Below are positions 7,469 through 16,678 of a stretch of DNA of 64,000 nt, piece after piece. A model generated the notes under the pieces. It worked only from the letters and a program-made list of their open reading frames with translations. It was not told the DNA's origin and did not search any database. Position numbers and translations under genes: made by a program. This DNA is from Staphylococcus succinus (GTDB lineage: Bacteria; Bacillota; Bacilli; Staphylococcales; Staphylococcaceae): assembly GCF_029024945.1 (NCBI RefSeq), contig NZ_CP118976.1, positions 1,054,001 through 1,118,000 on the forward strand, in the 5' to 3' direction. Position 1 is the first letter of the stretch. The number at the start of each line of letters is the position of its first letter.

Positions 7469-7758
7469 GTATCTCAAACATTATCATTCACAACATAAGC
7501 TCAAACAATATAACTTATTAACTTATATGAATGTGAATCATAATGATTAACTAATCAATCAACATAATAACTTAAAAGGTTTAATCAGTTTAAGAGATTG
7601 ATGTGAACAAACAATTATATATTAAGTTGATTATTAAGATTAAAGACAAAATGAATTGCGTTATTTTTTCGTCGAAATAATTTATGTTTGTTTTGTCTTT
7701 TCTTTTTTATTATTGAAACTAAATTAATTATTTTAATTATAAATATAAATGAAAGAAG
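7469..7758. other. AT-rich non-coding stretch before the HNH gene
   Basis: No gene is visible on either strand. A 10-bp inverted repeat AAAGACAAAA/TTTTGTCTTT (7642-7651 and 7691-7700) encloses a smaller AT-rich hairpin around 7670. This may be a transcript structure or part of the packaging region. Confidence 0.4.
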
Positions 7759-8148
7759 ATGATTCAATTGTCTTTCATAGAACCAAAGATTCGTTTAGGT
7801 AATAAGACGATGACACAAGACGAATACTATGCACAAAGGGAACGCAAAAGGCAACAGAATGCTGCAAGGTATAACAGTAACGTTAGGTTCACTGTGGATA
7901 AGCAGTATAGCGACTTCTATAAGTCTAGTGCATGGCGTAAAGTACGTAAGCAAGTGTTATTACGTGATAAGTACATGTGTCAGTCGTGTTTGCGTAAAGG
8001 TATCGTTAAATCTATTGATGGAAATGAAAGATTCTTTGTCCATCATATAGTCGAGCTTAAAGATGACTGGGAGTTACGTTTAAATACGGGTAATCTCGAG
8101 ACAGTGTGTGCTACGTGCCACATAGAGAGCCATAGAGCCACAAGATAA
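7759..8148 (+). CDS. Phage HNH endonuclease, packaging-associated
   Basis: A 129-residue protein with the HNH core in the C-terminal half: CQSC, FVHHIVEL, TGNLETVCATCH. The paired CxxC knuckles bind zinc and the HH/N/H residues form the metal-dependent nuclease site. In cos-type siphoviruses such an HNH protein next to the terminase is needed for terminus cleavage. TerS follows 119 bases downstream. Length and architecture are normal. Confidence 0.9.
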   Translation: MIQLSFIEPKIRLGNKTMTQDEYYAQRERKRQQNAARYNSNVRFTVDKQYSDFYKSSAWRKVRKQVLLRDKYMCQSCLRKGIVKSIDGNERFFVHHIVELKDDWELRLNTGNLETVCATCHIESHRATR

Positions 8149-8267
8149 AGGGGAGGGTCGAGTTGACGCCCTTTGTTTTAAAATATCGTATAATCGTTCG
8201 ATCAGGTAAACGTAACCAAACTCCCAAAACCACTTAGTCAAATATAGTCGAATTGGAGGTGTTTTAA

Positions 8268-8738
8268 GTGGCTAGACCAAAAAAATTAAATGCAACAAAG
8301 CAAGGTCATCGCACGAAAGAAGAATTAGCAGAAGCAGAGCTACAAGAAAATGGATTAGAACAATTTGAAAAATTAAATATTGATTCTACGCCAAAAGAAT
8401 TAAAAGGTATTGCTCAAAAAGAGTGGATTAGAGTAGTTCCTTTACTTGAACAATTGCCAATTGCTGAATTGGATTACGACAGAGTTAAACGTTATTGCCA
8501 ATTAGTAGGAATAACAGATGAAGCATATGAGCATGTGTCTAAATACGGTACGGTAAATGAAGAAGGTACTAAAAAAACACCTCAATTTCTAGTGTATTTA
8601 GATGGTTTAAGGGAGTTAAAGACAATCTGTGGTCAACTAGGTATGACAATAGATTCACGTATGCGCATTGTACTACCACAAGAGAATGAAAAGAAACAAT
8701 CTGTATACGATATGTTTGGTGTTGATGACGATGACTAG
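8268..8738 (+). CDS. terS: Terminase small subunit, P27 family
   Basis: A 156-residue protein with a GTG start behind GGAGGTG. It shows the P27-type layout: basic N-terminus (MARPKKLNATKQGHRTKEEL), a helical central part with AQKEWIRVVPLLEQL, and an acidic C-terminus ending in four Asp. It recognises the phage DNA end and hands it to TerL. Its stop overlaps the TerL ATG. Confidence 0.88.
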   Translation: MARPKKLNATKQGHRTKEELAEAELQENGLEQFEKLNIDSTPKELKGIAQKEWIRVVPLLEQLPIAELDYDRVKRYCQLVGITDEAYEHVSKYGTVNEEGTKKTPQFLVYLDGLRELKTICGQLGMTIDSRMRIVLPQENEKKQSVYDMFGVDDDD

Positions 8739-10479
8739 CGTTAAAATACCTAAATCGTATGAAGAATTGTTAGATATACCCGATAAATACAAAGATGACG
8801 CTTATAAATATTGTGTCATGGTATTGTCGGGTACTTTTATTACCTGCAAAGATACTAGGTTAGCTTGTGTAAGACATTTGAAAGATATCAAACGAAGTGT
8901 TGAAGATGAAACATTTGATTTTGAATATAAACCTAGTCGAGCTAAGAAAGTTATTAAGTTTATAGAATCATTACCAGATACAAAAGGTAAGTTTCATAAA
9001 CTAGCACTATTCCAAAAATTCATTGTAGCTAGTGTGCGTGGTTGGTTTAGTAAAGCTGGTTATTTGAGATTTAAAAAGGCGTTTATATCATTAGCAAGAA
9101 AAGGGGGCAAGTCACTATTAGTTAGTGGTCTTGTCCTTTACTCTTTCTTATTCGATAACGAACCAAGAGAAGGAAGGCAGTTATTCACTGCTGCAAATGA
9201 TAAGAAGCAGGCTTCAATTGTATTCAACATGGTTGCTAAACAATTGATGTACTTTGTATCCCAAGTACCAGAACTAAAACAAGACGTTAAAAAGGTTCGT
9301 GAGTTACTTCAAAACTTAAAAGATGGTTCATACGTTATGCCTTTATCAAGAGATACGGGTGCCGTTGACGGATTTGAGCCATTCTTAGCAGTAATTGATG
9401 AATATCATGCAGCCAAAACTAATGAAATGATTGAACTTATTCAATCTGGTCAAGGTAACCTACTACAATCAATGATTTTTATTATTTCTACTGCAGGTTT
9501 TAACCTCAATGCACCTATGTATACAGATGAATGGCCTTATGCAAAAGAAGTATTAGAAGAAAGTTATTCAGATGACGAATATTTCGCAATTATCTTTGAA
9601 CAAGACAATGAAGAAGAATGGCAAGATCGTTCTATGTGGGCAAAATCTAATCCACTTATTAATGAATCAGATGAATTAAAAGAACAAATCGAAACGTTTT
9701 TACAAAAGCGTGTAGATGAAGCGGTACAAAAAGGCACGATGTTTAAAGTTTTAGTTAAAAACTTCAATTATTGGATGCAAGCAAGTGAAGAATCCTATTT
9801 AAACTTTGAAGATTGGAAGAAAAATGAAGCTGATTTCGATATTAAAGGTACAAAAGTTTATATCGGATTAGATTTATCGCGTGCAGATGATTTAACTGCT
9901 ATATCGTTTATTCATTTAGATGAAGCAACCAAGCAATATTATGTTACTTCACATTCATTTGTAGGTACTAAAGGTGGATTACAAGGAAAGATTGATAGAG
10001 ATTTAATTGATTATCGTCAAATAGAGGAACAAGGCTATTGTACGATATCAAATTTACAAAGTGGTCTCATTAATCCATTGCAAGTGCTTGATTACCTTGA
10101 GAATTATGTCCGCAATAACAATTTAGATGTACAAGCTATTTGTTATGATCCATACGCTATTCATTCGTACTTACCAGAAATAGAAGCAAGAAATTGGCGC
10201 TACGAACTTATTGAAATAAGACAAGGTTTACAAACCTTATCTAATCCTAATATTGATTTTAGATTCAAAGTTATTAATGGTGAGATTAAGCATCACAAAA
10301 ATCCATTACTTGATGTAGCAATTAAGAATGCAGTAGCAAAGAATGTTAATGATTCGGTAATGATTGAAAAGAAAATGAATCGTGAAAAGATTGACCCACT
10401 TATGGCTACTATATTTGCTTACGTTATTGCAAGCGAACATGAATGGGAGAAAAAACGAGCATTACCTATGTTCATATAA
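8731..10479 (+). CDS. terL: Terminase large subunit
   Basis: A 582-residue Terminase_1-type packaging motor. The ATPase P-loop variant (SLARKGGKSLL) lies near residues 121-131 and Walker B (AVIDEYHAA) near 220. The nuclease half begins with YIGLDLSRADDLTA near 375, whose Asp residues bind metal. The ATG at 8731 overlaps the TerS stop and is preferred over an upstream in-frame ATG deep inside terS. Length is normal. Confidence 0.93.
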   Translation: MTSVKIPKSYEELLDIPDKYKDDAYKYCVMVLSGTFITCKDTRLACVRHLKDIKRSVEDETFDFEYKPSRAKKVIKFIESLPDTKGKFHKLALFQKFIVASVRGWFSKAGYLRFKKAFISLARKGGKSLLVSGLVLYSFLFDNEPREGRQLFTAANDKKQASIVFNMVAKQLMYFVSQVPELKQDVKKVRELLQNLKDGSYVMPLSRDTGAVDGFEPFLAVIDEYHAAKTNEMIELIQSGQGNLLQSMIFIISTAGFNLNAPMYTDEWPYAKEVLEESYSDDEYFAIIFEQDNEEEWQDRSMWAKSNPLINESDELKEQIETFLQKRVDEAVQKGTMFKVLVKNFNYWMQASEESYLNFEDWKKNEADFDIKGTKVYIGLDLSRADDLTAISFIHLDEATKQYYVTSHSFVGTKGGLQGKIDRDLIDYRQIEEQGYCTISNLQSGLINPLQVLDYLENYVRNNNLDVQAICYDPYAIHSYLPEIEARNWRYELIEIRQGLQTLSNPNIDFRFKVINGEIKHHKNPLLDVAIKNAVAKNVNDSVMIEKKMNREKIDPLMATIFAYVIASEHEWEKKRALPMFI

Positions 10480-10491
10480 GGGGGTGTATGT

Positions 10492-10671
10492 ATGGAGTTA
10501 ATAAAAAACATATTAGTTATCGTGTTAGCACTTTTAGGCGTTGTATTAATGTCTTACGGTGCTTATTTGGCGTGGCAACCTCTTGGCTTTATTATCGGTG
10601 GTTTACTTATTGTCAGTTTAGCAATGTTGGTTGACCAACCTTTAAGAAAAGGGGGTGAAAATAAACAATGA
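10492..10671 (+). CDS. DUF1056-like small membrane protein
   Basis: A 59-residue protein with two hydrophobic segments (NILVIVLALLGVVLMSYGAY and a second around GFIIGGLLIVSLAML) and a basic tail. GGGGGTG precedes it and its stop overlaps the portal ATG. A small two-helix protein at this spot between TerL and portal matches DUF1056. Function unknown. Confidence 0.7.
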   Translation: MELIKNILVIVLALLGVVLMSYGAYLAWQPLGFIIGGLLIVSLAMLVDQPLRKGGENKQ

Positions 10672-11912
10672 GTATATTTAATTTAAATAGTTTTAAAAGA
10701 AGTAATGATGTAACTATTGATAAAAATACGCTAAGAATGCTAACTGAAGCTAATGGCATGGGAAGTGTAACTTGGTCTGGTATTTCAGCTTTGAAAAATA
10801 GCGATATATTCACTGCGATTGATATTATCTCGAAAGATATAGCATCAACAAGTATTAAGTTTAATGATCGTGACAATTATTTAGATGCTGATAAGAAAAT
10901 ACTTAAGTTAATGAATAAGCGACCGAATCCATATTTAGATGCATGGCATTTTAAGTACATTATTGTGGCTAATATGCTTTTGAATGGTAATTCATACATT
11001 GAGATTGTGCGTAACGAAAAAGGAGAACCTATTGAACTCTATCACATGCAAAATAGTGCAACTTCTATTCAACAAGTAGATGACAAAATTAAGTATCACT
11101 ATATTGATGAAATAGATGGTCATATTCAATTGGATGTGGAAGATGTTTTACATTTTAGAATGTTCTCACTAGATGGATTCAACGGTTATAGTCCTCTCTT
11201 CTCTCTAGCTAATGAGATAGGCATATCGATGGGCAGTAAACAATTCTTAAATGATTTCTTTAGAAATGGTGGTACTGCAACGGCAGTAGTTAAATATCAA
11301 GATGGTCGATACAGTGACGAAGAGCTAGGGTTGATTAAACAAAATTTTGAAAACAGTCAACTTAAAAATAACAGTGGTTTAGTAATGCTTGATGACACTA
11401 TGGACTTTAAGCGTTTAGAGGTGCCAACGGAAGTATTAAACTTCTTAAATAGTTACAAGTTTAGTACACAACAAGTTGCTAAAGTATTTGGATTACCGAC
11501 TTCTAAACTTGCGATAGAAAACGTTAATACATCAATAAAAGATTCAGGTATTGAGTATTATAGAAACACACTTTATCCGATTTTCTCTATGATGAATGCT
11601 GAAATTGAAGAAAAGTTATTCATACAATCACCATATGAGGTCACGCTTGATTATGATGTATCACGCTTAATTGACAGTGATCCAGAGATTAAATTAGAAC
11701 GTGTAACACAACTGTTCCAGAAAAAAATAATGCTATTAAATGAAGCTAGAGCAGAATTTAATTTAGACCCTGTGCCTGGTGGCGATAAACCACTTGCTGA
11801 CTTAAACAGTATTTACTTAGAAGACTTAGCTGCATATCAAAACAGTAAGGTTCAGAAGAATATTGATTCCCTACAAAAAGGGGGTGAACCAAGTGGCGAA
11901 CAGTCAGATTGA
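10668..11912 (+). CDS. HK97-family portal protein
   Basis: A 414-residue portal that forms the dodecameric DNA gate at one capsid vertex. The family pattern is clear: ALKNSDIFTAIDIISKDIAS near the N-terminus, NMLLNGNSYIEIVRNEKGEP, LHFRMFSLDGFNGYSPL, and the NSYKFSTQQVAKVFGLP segment in the C-terminal half. The start overlaps the preceding membrane gene. The protease gene begins inside its last codons in another frame. Confidence 0.93.
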   Translation: MSIFNLNSFKRSNDVTIDKNTLRMLTEANGMGSVTWSGISALKNSDIFTAIDIISKDIASTSIKFNDRDNYLDADKKILKLMNKRPNPYLDAWHFKYIIVANMLLNGNSYIEIVRNEKGEPIELYHMQNSATSIQQVDDKIKYHYIDEIDGHIQLDVEDVLHFRMFSLDGFNGYSPLFSLANEIGISMGSKQFLNDFFRNGGTATAVVKYQDGRYSDEELGLIKQNFENSQLKNNSGLVMLDDTMDFKRLEVPTEVLNFLNSYKFSTQQVAKVFGLPTSKLAIENVNTSIKDSGIEYYRNTLYPIFSMMNAEIEEKLFIQSPYEVTLDYDVSRLIDSDPEIKLERVTQLFQKKIMLLNEARAEFNLDPVPGGDKPLADLNSIYLEDLAAYQNSKVQKNIDSLQKGGEPSGEQSD

Positions 11913-12450
11913 TACAGGTCAGCAAGAAATGGTTGTTGAAGGTTATGCAATTATATTCGATACATTGAGTGACGACTTAGGAGGGTTTAAAGAAATTATA
12001 AATCCGAATGCACTAAGCGAAGTAGATATATCGGATGTTAAATGCTTAATCAACCATGATTTCAATCAAGTTGTAGGGCGTACACAAGCCGGAACACTCG
12101 AACTAACAATAGATAGTAAGGGTCTTTATTTCAAATGTTTCTTACCTAATACATCATATGCTAGGGATATTTACGAAAATATAAAAGCTGGGAATGTAAA
12201 TCAATGTAGTTTCTTTTTCACACTCCCACCCGATGATGATATGGCAAGAACATGGTCGAATATAAACGGTGAATATGTACAAACTATTAATAAGATTGAT
12301 GAATTGATTGAAGTAAGCATAGTAACAATACCAGCGTATCAAGAAACAACAGTTGCGGTTGGTCAAAGAGCAAAAGGGTTAGACAAATTTAAACAGTTAG
12401 AACAAGTGAAGATTGAGCTCGAATTAGAAGGCTTGCGTATTGATACGTAG
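11893..12450 (+). CDS. HK97-type prohead protease (S78)
   Basis: A 185-residue serine protease that trims capsid and scaffold during maturation. EGYAIIFDTLS near the start, INHDFNQVVGR with the catalytic His, and NVNQCSFFF with the catalytic Ser are all present. The GTG at 11893 is chosen because GGGGTGA lies seven bases upstream. It overlaps the portal end by 20 bases. Length is normal. Confidence 0.88.
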   Translation: MANSQIDTGQQEMVVEGYAIIFDTLSDDLGGFKEIINPNALSEVDISDVKCLINHDFNQVVGRTQAGTLELTIDSKGLYFKCFLPNTSYARDIYENIKAGNVNQCSFFFTLPPDDDMARTWSNINGEYVQTINKIDELIEVSIVTIPAYQETTVAVGQRAKGLDKFKQLEQVKIELELEGLRIDT

Positions 12451-12498
12451 GCTATTTTTTATGCCAATTTTTAACAAATCAAAGGAGTGAATTATTGT

Positions 12499-13821
12499 AT
12501 GCCAACTTTACAAGAACAAGCGAAGTCAATTAACGACTTGATTGACCAAGCACAGTCTGCAGCTAACAAAGGCGATATTGAAGCTGCTCGTAAGTTGCAA
12601 GAAGAAATTACACAAGCAAAAGATGCCTACAACTCTGAAAAAGAAGTTGTTGATTCTATTTCAGCAGAAGAAAAAGTAGGTAGCGATTCAGAAGCGCCTA
12701 AAGAAACTACTGAAACAGAAGAAAAGAACGATAAGCCAGATGCTGAACCATCTGCAGAAGAAAAAGATGTTGAAGATAAACCGGAACCTAAAACAGAAGA
12801 AACTGAAAAACCAGAAGCTCCGGTTGAAGAAAAAACACCGGAAGAATTAGACGAAGAAAAGAAAAAGAAACTAGGGGGCAAACGTTCAATGGCTAGACAA
12901 ATTTTAGAAAACAAAGAGAACAAATTTTCGAAGGAAGCAGAAGCGTTTTTAAAGTACGTACAATCTAAAGGTGCGCAACGTGACAACGTAACATCTGTGG
13001 AAGCTCAACCAATCATTCCGGAAGATATTAAATATCAACCAGAAGAATTACCAGAAACATTCGTTGACTTAAAAAAATTCGTTAACGTACAACCAGTAAC
13101 AACAGCGTCTGGATCACATCCAATTTTAAATCCAGCACAAGAAACAATGGTAAGTGTAGAAGAATTAGCTAAAAACCCAGAATTAGCTTCTCCAAAATTC
13201 ACTGATATTGATTACAAAGTAAAAACATATCGTGGACAAATTCCAGTGTCACAAGAAGCGCTTGATGATTCAGAAGCTAATCTAGCAAACATTATTGCTA
13301 AAAATAATGCACGCCAAGCAGTAAACACTACAAATAAATATATTGCTGATGTAATGAAATCATTCGCACCAGTTAATACTGCTAACTTAGATGACATTAA
13401 ACAAATTATTAATGTTGATATTGATCCAGCTTATAACTTATCAATTGTGGCTTCACAATCATTCTATCAAGCACTAGACACATTGAAAGATAAAAACGGT
13501 CAATACCTATTAAAACAAGATATCACTAGCCCAACAGGAACTGTGTTATTTGGTCGTCCAGTATTCATTATCAAAGATGAATTATTTGGAGTTAAAGGCG
13601 ATAAAAAAGCGTTTATTGGTGACTTAAACTATGCAGTATTCTTTGCAGACCGCAAACAAGCGTCAGTTAAATGGGTAGAAAATGAAATTTACGGTCAGAT
13701 TTTAGCAGCTTACATGCGTTTCGATGTTAAAAAAGGTGTAGAAGAAGCAGGTCGTTTCTTAACTTACACAGGTACAGCAGGTGACGGCGGTACTACTGAA
13801 ACAATAGACCCAGCAGCATAA
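12499..13821 (+). CDS. Major capsid protein, HK97 fold, with scaffold-like N-terminus
   Basis: A 440-residue capsid precursor. Residues 1-50 are a coiled coil. Residues about 55-125 are an extremely acidic stretch rich in E, P, T and K. The HK97-fold shell part starts near 160 (PEELPETFVDLKKFVNVQPV, then RGQIPVSQEALDDSEANL). The N-terminal region is probably the delta scaffold removed by the neighbouring protease. The ATG at 12499 lies behind GGAGTG; an upstream in-frame GTG overlaps that site. The acidic linker is longer than usual for this domain. Confidence 0.92.
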   Translation: MPTLQEQAKSINDLIDQAQSAANKGDIEAARKLQEEITQAKDAYNSEKEVVDSISAEEKVGSDSEAPKETTETEEKNDKPDAEPSAEEKDVEDKPEPKTEETEKPEAPVEEKTPEELDEEKKKKLGGKRSMARQILENKENKFSKEAEAFLKYVQSKGAQRDNVTSVEAQPIIPEDIKYQPEELPETFVDLKKFVNVQPVTTASGSHPILNPAQETMVSVEELAKNPELASPKFTDIDYKVKTYRGQIPVSQEALDDSEANLANIIAKNNARQAVNTTNKYIADVMKSFAPVNTANLDDIKQIINVDIDPAYNLSIVASQSFYQALDTLKDKNGQYLLKQDITSPTGTVLFGRPVFIIKDELFGVKGDKKAFIGDLNYAVFFADRKQASVKWVENEIYGQILAAYMRFDVKKGVEEAGRFLTYTGTAGDGGTTETIDPAA

Positions 13822-13835
13822 TAGGAGGGATATAG

Positions 13836-14003
13836 ATGGCGAAATTCAAAGTAGTTAAACCTTATAAAGATTTAGAGTTAGATAAAAAACTTAAGAAAAA
13901 TGACGAGGTAGAAATGACTGTCAAACGTTCAGAAGAAGTTGAAAAGACTTTAACTGATAAAGGTTTTGATGGTCCTTTTTTAGAACGTACAGATAAGAAG
14001 TAG
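13836..14003 (+). CDS. Small phage protein between capsid and connector
   Basis: A 55-residue charged protein (MAKFKVVKPYKDLELDKKL) with a strong ATAGGAGGGATAT leader. Small proteins of this type, with a motif like VxMTVKRxEEVEKxL, sit after the capsid gene in many siphoviruses. Role unknown, perhaps head completion. Confidence 0.65.
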   Translation: MAKFKVVKPYKDLELDKKLKKNDEVEMTVKRSEEVEKTLTDKGFDGPFLERTDKK

Positions 14004-14342
14004 GTGATACGTGTGTATGAACTTACGTTAGAAAATATTAAGAATGCTATACGTGTAGATCATGATTTTGATGACAATGAAATAGAATATCTTTATTTAC
14101 CCACTGCAAAACGACAAGTTAAAGGAGCAGTAACAGATGACGAAGGCTTTTACACATCAAACGATGAAGTAACAAGCCTTTTTAATTTGGCTGTTATTAA
14201 TCACTTAGCTCATCACTATGAAAATCGTTCTACAACAACGCAATTTGAGAAAGTTGAGATATCGCAATCATCACTTGCGTTAATTCAAACGTTAAGGGGT
14301 GAGTATGCAAAATGGAAATCGGCAAACTCAAGCACAGAATAG
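14004..14342 (+). CDS. Head-tail connector, gp6-like
   Basis: A 112-residue helical protein (YELTLENIKNAIRVDHDFDD) with the look of the phage gp6/QLRG-type connector adaptor that binds below the portal. The start is uncertain: GTG at 14004 touches the previous stop, and GTG at 14013 lies closer to AGGTGAT. The next gene overlaps its 3' end by 31 bases. Confidence 0.75.
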   Translation: MIRVYELTLENIKNAIRVDHDFDDNEIEYLYLPTAKRQVKGAVTDDEGFYTSNDEVTSLFNLAVINHLAHHYENRSTTTQFEKVEISQSSLALIQTLRGEYAKWKSANSSTE

Positions 14343-14635
14343 AGATTTATAAAGTTGAAAATATGATTAATGATGAAGGTGGATATGAGGAATTACCTAC
14401 TACTATCGCTACTCCATTTTGTGAAGTGTCAAAAACTACTATTAAAGAATTTAGAAATGAAGACTTAGACACAAGACGAGAAACGATAGTTTTTATTATT
14501 CGTTATCAACAAAAAACAGATATACATTCGGGATTGTTTGTGAAATTTAAAGGTAAGCAATATGAAATCAAAACTATTGAAACGGACTTTCAAGACATGG
14601 AAAGACAACAGTTGAAATGTGAGGTGGTTGAATGA
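14312..14635 (+). CDS. Head-tail joining (stopper) protein
   Basis: A 107-residue protein with the classical head-tail joining family pattern: MEIGKLKHRIEIYKVE at the start, FCEVSKTTIKEF near 45, FIIRYQQKTDIHSGLFVKF, and KTIETDFQDMERQQLKC near the end. It closes the portal after packaging and joins to the tail. It overlaps both neighbours. Confidence 0.85.
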   Translation: MEIGKLKHRIEIYKVENMINDEGGYEELPTTIATPFCEVSKTTIKEFRNEDLDTRRETIVFIIRYQQKTDIHSGLFVKFKGKQYEIKTIETDFQDMERQQLKCEVVE

Positions 14636-15054
14636 CAAAAACACGTTATGACAGCGATAAAGATATATCTGATAAGTTAAATAAATTGATTTGGCAAAGT
14701 GAACGAGAAGCTAAGAAAGTTGTAACAAAAGCAGCAAAGTTATATCAAAGCAATTTAATTATGAATACTCCTGTTGCAGTTACACAAACGCATAACGGAC
14801 ATGCTAAGGATGTTACAAAAGTATCTGGGTTCAAACGTGACTCTACTTATCCAGTAAAAGAAGTAGGCTACGACAAAGCTAAATCAAGAAAAGATGCAGC
14901 ATGGTATATCCACTTTCCTGATGTAGGTACAACTGTTCGTGGAACTGTTGGACAACCTCCACAACACTTTTTACGTAGAACACACGAAATAAGTAAAGGT
15001 CCTATTTTAGCAATGTATACCAAAGCTTTAGAGGATATGTTAGACATTGACTAG
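14632..15054 (+). CDS. HK97 gp10-like tail-terminator region protein
   Basis: A 140-residue protein of the HK97 gp10 family (AAKLYQSNLIMNTPVA, YIHFPDVGT, PPQHFLRRTHE). It lies between the stopper and tail completion genes, as usual. It starts at an ATG overlapping the previous stop. Confidence 0.82.
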   Translation: MTKTRYDSDKDISDKLNKLIWQSEREAKKVVTKAAKLYQSNLIMNTPVAVTQTHNGHAKDVTKVSGFKRDSTYPVKEVGYDKAKSRKDAAWYIHFPDVGTTVRGTVGQPPQHFLRRTHEISKGPILAMYTKALEDMLDID

Positions 15055-15460
15055 ACACCCTATTGTACGTATGTGGGACGTATTACGTAAAGATGAACAA
15101 CTTGTATCTATGATGGACAAAGTTCGTAAAACAAGCGCTAAACAGCCTTTAATATACACATTTGAAATACCCGAATCATATCAAAAAACAGAAGAAGCAC
15201 CATTCATGCGCTTAACAGAAATCATGAATGGAAATGCATTAGAAAACGATGGTGGCAGTAGTCATTATCGTTATTTATTTGCCGTTGAAACCTTTAGTAA
15301 ATCAATCAATGACGTCCATTCAATTAATGAGCGTGTGGTTGAAATTATTGAAGATATCAACGGCATTTGTTTTGAACGAGAGCTTAGCAGAGATGAAGAA
15401 TTCAATCTTTATAACCAAATGCTTAGCTTCAACATTATTTTAACTAAAAAGGAGCAATAA
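15047..15460 (+). CDS. Tail completion / tail terminator protein
   Basis: A 137-residue protein read from a TTG that overlaps the gp10 stop. It has the DUF806/DUF3168-like shape (WDVLRKDEQLV, then YRYLFAVETFSKSINDVHSI). Position directly before the major tail protein supports a tail terminator. The family name is not certain. Confidence 0.7.
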   Translation: MTRHPIVRMWDVLRKDEQLVSMMDKVRKTSAKQPLIYTFEIPESYQKTEEAPFMRLTEIMNGNALENDGGSSHYRYLFAVETFSKSINDVHSINERVVEIIEDINGICFERELSRDEEFNLYNQMLSFNIILTKKEQ

Positions 15461-15463
15461 ACT

Positions 15464-16075
15464 ATGGCAGATAAAAAAGTAGCAATTACATGTGAAGGTT
15501 TTAAAGCACGTCGTCAAGAAGGAAACGGATTCGAAGCTGGTGAGTTACAAGACGTACCAGGATTACAAGAAATTGAATTAGAACTTGAACAAGGTAACGA
15601 ACCTGTGTATGCAGATGGTGTTAAAAAGTTCAGTTTATTCAGTGGTATTACTGGTGCAACTTTAACTACTACTTTAATGGAATTATCAAAAGCTGAACGC
15701 ACAATGTTCTTGGGAGTAAAAGTAGAAAACGGTATGGAGATTTACACATCTGATATGGTTCCTCCATATGTTTCAGCTTCATGGAAATATCGCTGTAATG
15801 ATGGTTCGTATATTCATTACGGATTAGTACGTGGAAACTTCAATATCCCTGGAACAAGTGGGTCTACTATGGAAGATTCACCAGAACAACAAGACCAAGT
15901 GGAAATGGAAGGATCATTCATGCAACGTAGTTCAGAAGATAAAACTGTGTATGTACGTATTCACGATGGCGACCCTGAATTCCCAGGTGAAGATGAATTC
16001 TTGAAATTCATTCACGGTACAGTGACGACTGAACCAACTACACCTACAGAAACAACTGAAGAACCAGCAGCATAA
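15464..16075 (+). CDS. Major tail tube protein, phi13-type
   Basis: A 203-residue tail tube subunit (FKARRQEGNGFEAGELQDVP, GITGATLTTTLMELSKAER, YRCNDGSYIHYGLVRG). The closing T/E/P-rich tail (TTEPTTPTETTEEPAA) is flexible. AAGGAG precedes the ATG. A terminator-like hairpin follows, as expected for a strongly expressed gene partly insulated from its downstream neighbours. Confidence 0.88.
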   Translation: MADKKVAITCEGFKARRQEGNGFEAGELQDVPGLQEIELELEQGNEPVYADGVKKFSLFSGITGATLTTTLMELSKAERTMFLGVKVENGMEIYTSDMVPPYVSASWKYRCNDGSYIHYGLVRGNFNIPGTSGSTMEDSPEQQDQVEMEGSFMQRSSEDKTVYVRIHDGDPEFPGEDEFLKFIHGTVTTEPTTPTETTEEPAA

Positions 16076-16084
16076 ATAACTTAT

Positions 16085-16111
16085 GGCGACTTTAAACGGT
16101 CGCCTATTTTT
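16085..16111 (+). terminator. Partial terminator after the major tail gene
   Basis: Stem GGCGAC/GTCGCC with an 8-base loop followed by TATTTTTG. The 6-bp stem suggests leaky termination that lowers expression of the chaperone and tape measure genes relative to the tube protein. Confidence 0.65.
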
Positions 16112-16147
16112 GTATACAAAAATAATTAACAAGGAGCTTATATAAAT

Positions 16148-16678
16148 ATGGCAAAAGTAACTTTAAAAATTGATGGTAAGAACAAGATTTTTTCAAAAGA
16201 CAAATTGAATTTAGGTGCAATGAAAGCACAGGCGGAATTTGAACAATATATTCAAGAAGGTAATAAAGCATTCGGTAAATTCCAGAAATTCACTAGAGAT
16301 AATAAAGAGTTTGTGAAGGCTGAACAAGAATACGCTAAGAAAGTCGAAGAAGCTGAAACAGATGAAGAAATCGAAGAAGTTAACAAACTTTCAGAAGAAC
16401 TAGAAAACATGGAAGGTTATCAAGACTACGTTAAAAGAGCGGAAGAATTGACTGAAGAAATTGAAAACGAATCTATTGATGGCGTTCAAATTTATGATGA
16501 TTTCGCTGAATTATTAGTAAAAGTATTTGATGAGAAATTCACAGTTGATGAAGTTTTTGAAGGCTTAGAATTCGAAGGCGGAATTGAAGATATCTATTTA
16601 GAGATTTTTGCTAATAACAAATCGGGGAAGCCAACGAAAAAAGCGAGTACAACGAAAACAAAACAGCAAGCGAAGTAG
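16148..16678 (+). CDS. Tail assembly chaperone, G-type product
   Basis: A 176-residue acidic protein upstream of the tape measure (NLGAMKAQAEFEQYI, then acidic helices). It coats the tape measure during tail assembly, like lambda gpG. The C-terminus becomes basic (KPTKKASTTKTKQQAK) just where a -1 frame opens, consistent with a G/GT frameshift pair. Confidence 0.82.
   Translation: MAKVTLKIDGKNKIFSKDKLNLGAMKAQAEFEQYIQEGNKAFGKFQKFTRDNKEFVKAEQEYAKKVEEAETDEEIEEVNKLSEELENMEGYQDYVKRAEELTEEIENESIDGVQIYDDFAELLVKVFDEKFTVDEVFEGLEFEGGIEDIYLEIFANNKSGKPTKKASTTKTKQQAK

Noticed and set aside
8149..8267. Possible cos site between HNH and terS (GGGGAGGG, GACGCCC)
   Set aside because: The position is right for a cos phage, but I see no defined cohesive-end sequence or symmetric nick site that I could place.
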